Assembly: GCA_002317435.1 (NCBI GenBank) | Contig: DCIQ01000154.1 | Span: 916 to 8,720, forward strand | Source: Bacteroidales bacterium UBA1722 | GTDB lineage: Bacteria; Bacteroidota; Bacteroidia; Bacteroidales; UBA932 | Direction of reading: 5' to 3' | Length of the DNA stretch: 7,805 nt | In this document: piece by piece, positions 5,068 to 7,805 of the stretch | Layout: every line of letters starts with the position of its first letter | Numbering within the stretch: position 1 is the stretch's first letter | Made by a program: the position numbers and the translations under genes | Notes under the pieces: model-generated | What the model was told of the DNA's origin: nothing | Seen by the model: the letters and a program-made list of their open reading frames with translations, nothing else | Databases searched by the model: none

Positions 5068-6729
5068 ATGAAGACAAATACACTCATCATCTTATTGGCA
5101 CTTTCACTTGTATTCCCGGTCCTGCCGTCCTGTTCCGTTTCAGAACCGGCAAATGAAAATGAGGTAATGCCAGTCGAATCAAAAGGAGCTTATAAGCACG
5201 TCATCATCATCGGTGTCGATGGAGGTGGAGCGTTTTTCAGCCGCACCACCACTCCTGACACCTATGAGATCACCGGGCAAGGTGCATTTTCATATAATGC
5301 CAAAACATCTTATCCGACCATAAGCGCCCAGTGTTGGGGTTCGATGCTTCTCAGTGTTCTGCCAGAGTTCCACAGACTGTCAAACGACATAATCGGCAGC
5401 CGTCCGTACGATACGGAAAGCATCTATCCGTCCATTTTCAGGATAACCAGAGAGGCCATGCCCGAGGCAAACCTGGCATCGTTCTGCAACTGGAATCCGA
5501 TAAACTACGGCATCATAGAAAACGACTTGAATGTAACCGAAGGCACAGGTGACGACAATGCCGTCTCCGCTCAAGTAGTCGAATACATCCAGCGGAATAA
5601 TCCAACACTGCTTTTCGTACAGTTCGATTCCGTGGACGGTGCCGGTCATTCGAACGGTTACGGTACCGAAAAACATCTGGCCCAGCTGACTGCAGTGGAT
5701 AAACTGATCGGCCAGATTCATGACGCTGTGGTAAAGAAGGGAATCTCCGACAATACCCTGTTCATCATATCTGCAGACCACGGCGGAACACCTCAGGGAA
5801 GCCATGGCGGAGACTCTTACGCCGAGCGCTATGTATTCCTCGGCATCAGCGGGAAAACAGTCGAGAAGAGTTCACAGATACTGGATGTGGAAGTGCGTGA
5901 TATTCCCGCCATCGCCGCCTATGCTCTCGGTCTTGAGATTCCCGACACTTGGACCGGTCGCATACCTACAGGCGTATTCCCTGGAGTGGAAGCCACTGAA
6001 CGCAAGGAAGCCGAGATTCCCGTTTCAGAGAACAGAAAACACACTACGGAGCCGACGCCGTCCCTCAGCGAGGTCACCAAAGTGCTCACCGGTCACAATG
6101 TCGCGGCTTACTTTCCATTCGACGGGAACACTTCCGATGCATATGGAGTAATGAATACATCGACTTCCGGAAAATTGTATTTCTACGATGCATATTTCGG
6201 AAAGGGTGTCGCACTGGATGACGGATACATCACTCTGCATAACACCACTGTCGGGACCGGATCATTCTCCGTTTCGTTCTGGATAAAGACGGACGGGGTC
6301 ACCGGGGACCCTGCCATCATATCAAACAAGAATTGGGAGAATGGAGGCAATGACGGCTTCGTCCTGTCCCTGCGTTCGGGAGACATCAAATTCAATGCAG
6401 GAAGCAAATCGGCCGGAATCAGAATGGACGCTACGGCATCCCTTCCTCTCGATTACAAGGAAGGATGGATGCATGTCATACTGACCGTCAACAGAGCGGA
6501 ACGCAAGGTTAAGCTGTACATTGATTTTTCACTGGAAAGTGAATTGGATATCCCCGATGGATTTTCAGGTAGTTCCCTGGATGCTCTCAATATGAACATA
6601 GGACAGGATGGTACAGGAAACTATGGTGACCATCTCCCCGCCCAGCTGGACGAAATGATAATCACCCGCGATGTGTTGTCCGAATCGGATATTACGGCAC
6701 TGAAGAAGTTTTACGGAGCCGGTTTGTAA
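5068..6729 (+). CDS. Lipoprotein phosphodiesterase (alkaline phosphatase superfamily) with C-terminal LamG-like domain
   Basis: From ATG 5068 the protein has 553 residues and begins with a classic lipoprotein signal, MKTNTLIILLAL then LPSC (Cys22). Upstream in-frame starts (TTG 5023, ATG 5032) would bury this signal and clash with the promoter, so I reject them. Residues about 42-305 form a type I phosphodiesterase/nucleotide pyrophosphatase-like domain. Its metal and catalytic residues look complete: D51 (IIIGVDGGG), T84 as likely nucleophile (SYPTISAQCW), D190 and H194 (DGAGHSNG), D237 and H238 (ADHGG), and H246 (SHGG). Such enzymes use two metal ions to cleave phosphoesters; the substrate is unknown. 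After a charged linker (about 306-335), residues about 340-550 form a concanavalin A/LamG-like beta-sandwich (AAYFPFDGN, SVSFWIKT, MNIGQDGTGNYG, DEMIITRDVLS), probably for carbohydrate or ligand binding. It is anchored at the envelope. It stands alone on this strand, diverging from the symporter. Confidence 0.87.
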   Translation: MKTNTLIILLALSLVFPVLPSCSVSEPANENEVMPVESKGAYKHVIIIGVDGGGAFFSRTTTPDTYEITGQGAFSYNAKTSYPTISAQCWGSMLLSVLPEFHRLSNDIIGSRPYDTESIYPSIFRITREAMPEANLASFCNWNPINYGIIENDLNVTEGTGDDNAVSAQVVEYIQRNNPTLLFVQFDSVDGAGHSNGYGTEKHLAQLTAVDKLIGQIHDAVVKKGISDNTLFIISADHGGTPQGSHGGDSYAERYVFLGISGKTVEKSSQILDVEVRDIPAIAAYALGLEIPDTWTGRIPTGVFPGVEATERKEAEIPVSENRKHTTEPTPSLSEVTKVLTGHNVAAYFPFDGNTSDAYGVMNTSTSGKLYFYDAYFGKGVALDDGYITLHNTTVGTGSFSVSFWIKTDGVTGDPAIISNKNWENGGNDGFVLSLRSGDIKFNAGSKSAGIRMDATASLPLDYKEGWMHVILTVNRAERKVKLYIDFSLESELDIPDGFSGSSLDALNMNIGQDGTGNYGDHLPAQLDEMIITRDVLSESDITALKKFYGAGL

Positions 6730-6822
6730 AAGCCTGATATTCCGCTTCCGTCATTCTGCGAAAGACCAGCCCTTACCGGCAGGCCGCTGCATCGTCCTCG
6801 ACACATTCCGGACAAAATGTAT

Positions 6823-6830
6823 TACCTTTA
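6823..6830 (+). promoter_or_regulatory. Possible -7 promoter element for ilvE
   Basis: TACCTTTA matches seven of eight positions of TAnnTTTG and lies 31 bases before the ATG at 6862. No clear -33 element is seen. If real, it excludes the in-frame ATG at 6817. The surrounding 132-base gap holds no other gene that I can see. Confidence 0.3.
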
Positions 6831-6861
6831 CCGAAAATTCATTCAAAACAAAATATACTTT

Positions 6862-7805
6862 ATGGACTGTACAAAATTAGGATTCAGTTACATCAAGACC
6901 AAATCGATCATCGCATCCGAATATAAAGACGGCAAGTGGACACCACTGAGAAGTTTTTCAGAAGACACATATCCCCTGGCCGCATATTCCCCTTCTCTTC
7001 ATTACGGCATTTCCTGTTTCGAAGGCCTCAAGGCTTTCAATGGCGCCGACGGCCGCATAAGACTGTTCCGTCCCGAAGAAAACGCCCGGAGGATACAGCG
7101 GTCGGCCGCATTCCTGGGCATACCCGCTCCGGATGAGGAACTGTTCGTCTCCGCCTGTCTCAGAGCCGTAGATGAGAATCGAGAATTCATCCCTCCCTAC
7201 GGATTCGGAGCATCTATGTATATCCGCCCGATTCTGGTCTGCACCATTCCGGATCTGGCCCTTATGCCCCCGCAGGACGGGATATTGTTCATGGTCATAG
7301 TAACCCCCATAGGAAGTTATTCCGGCAGCATCCTGAAGGAGATAAAGACAGTGATAGCCCGCGATCACGACAGGGCTGCTCCTCATGGAAGCGGACAGTA
7401 CAAGGTCAGCGGAAACTATGCAGGAGCCATGCTGGCATCCCTTCAGGCCAAGAAAGACGGTTACAAGGACGTCCTCTATCTGAATCCGGGCGGATATCAG
7501 AACATAGATGAATTTTCTTCTGCGAATTTCTTCGCAATAAAAGGGAACACATACGTCACTCCCCTTTCGGACAGCGTACTGCCTTCGATTACCAACAAAT
7601 CTCTCCAGCAGATCGCCGCAGATATGGGGATGAATGTCGAGAAACGGGTCGTTCCATGCGGGGAACTCCCGCAGTTCGATGAAGTGGGACAGTGCGGCAC
7701 GGCGGTGGTCATCACTCCCGTGGGACAGATAGATGACAAGCCGTTCCTGCTCTCGGGAGAATTCCTGAACCGTTACCATTACGAGTATCAGGACGGATGC
7801 GGTGC
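6862..7805 (+). CDS. ilvE: Branched-chain amino acid aminotransferase, 3' end beyond the window
   Basis: The open frame runs 314 codons to the window edge. It matches fold-type IV PLP aminotransferases of the IlvE group: LHYGISCFEGLKAF (residues 53-66), RIRLFRPEENARRI, GASMYIRPILV, VTPIGSYSG, RAAPHGSGQYKVSGNYAGA with the PLP-binding lysine in QYKVSG, then IDEFSSANFFAI, SVLPSITNKSL for the cofactor phosphate, and GQCGTAVVITPVG. The enzyme interconverts Leu, Ile and Val with their 2-oxo acids using glutamate/2-oxoglutarate, in the cytoplasm. The ITNKSL form is typical of Bacteroidota IlvE as I know it. Family members are about 340-355 residues, so some 30-40 C-terminal residues should lie outside. 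ATG 6862 is chosen because MDCTKLGFSYIKTK aligns with known N-termini; ATG 6817 would add 15 basic and aromatic residues and overlap the possible promoter. No other branched-chain synthesis gene is visible. Confidence 0.92.
   Translation, partial: MDCTKLGFSYIKTKSIIASEYKDGKWTPLRSFSEDTYPLAAYSPSLHYGISCFEGLKAFNGADGRIRLFRPEENARRIQRSAAFLGIPAPDEELFVSACLRAVDENREFIPPYGFGASMYIRPILVCTIPDLALMPPQDGILFMVIVTPIGSYSGSILKEIKTVIARDHDRAAPHGSGQYKVSGNYAGAMLASLQAKKDGYKDVLYLNPGGYQNIDEFSSANFFAIKGNTYVTPLSDSVLPSITNKSLQQIAADMGMNVEKRVVPCGELPQFDEVGQCGTAVVITPVGQIDDKPFLLSGEFLNRYHYEYQDGCG

Noticed and set aside
6817..6861. Longer N-terminus for IlvE from ATG 6817
   Set aside because: The added residues do not resemble IlvE N-termini, and the stretch overlaps the possible -7 element.
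6958..7779. Long minus-strand open frame of 273 codons opposite ilvE
   Set aside because: The plus strand encodes a motif-perfect IlvE across the whole stretch; the antisense frame has no recognisable domain and reflects codon bias of the real gene.
1..7805. Search for a defence, phage, integron, CRISPR or insertion-sequence system
   Set aside because: No repeats in array form, transposase, integrase, nuclease pair or phage protein was recognised; the genes present are metabolic, RNA-modifying or envelope proteins.

Overview
The window looks like a piece of a Bacteroidales (Bacteroidota) chromosome. The evidence is: a DUF4491 membrane protein; lipoproteins with short Bacteroidota-type lipoboxes; start codons without Shine-Dalgarno sequences; good matches to the Bacteroidota -7 promoter element TAnnTTTG ahead of several genes; and an IlvE carrying the ITNKSL signature I associate with this group. 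Base composition looks moderate. The genus cannot be read from this sequence.

Layout. Positions 1-203 (minus strand) hold the C-terminal part of an RtcB-type RNA ligase whose homology stops abruptly, so this is a remnant or a chimeric joint. A minus-strand pair follows, transcribed from 1225 down to 306: a CatA-like acetyltransferase and then a DUF4491 membrane protein, 11 bases apart. Diverging from this pair are two plus-strand genes: a NamZ-like exo-N-acetylmuramidase lipoprotein (DUF1343, GH171; 1416-2645) and a SpoU/TrmH-family RNA 2'-O-methyltransferase (2689-3489). They converge on a minus-strand sodium:solute symporter (3502-4953), and a perfect 12-bp hairpin sits in the 12-base junction. 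Diverging from the symporter is a lipoprotein with an alkaline-phosphatase-superfamily phosphodiesterase domain fused to a LamG-like domain (5068-6729). The window closes inside a branched-chain amino acid aminotransferase, ilvE (6862 onward, incomplete).

How the genes may work together. The likeliest functional link is NamZ with the symporter: NamZ-type enzymes release N-acetylmuramic acid from peptidoglycan ends in the periplasm, and a sodium symporter nearby could import the sugar. This is inferred from proximity only, and no MurNAc kinase or MurQ etherase is visible. The phosphodiesterase-LamG protein probably acts at the cell envelope on an unknown phosphoester. The remaining genes look like ordinary chromosomal genes. 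I see no CRISPR array, insertion sequence, phage module, tRNA or rRNA, and no clearly new multi-gene system. The most unusual items are the rtcB break, the shared hairpin and the phosphodiesterase-LamG fusion.
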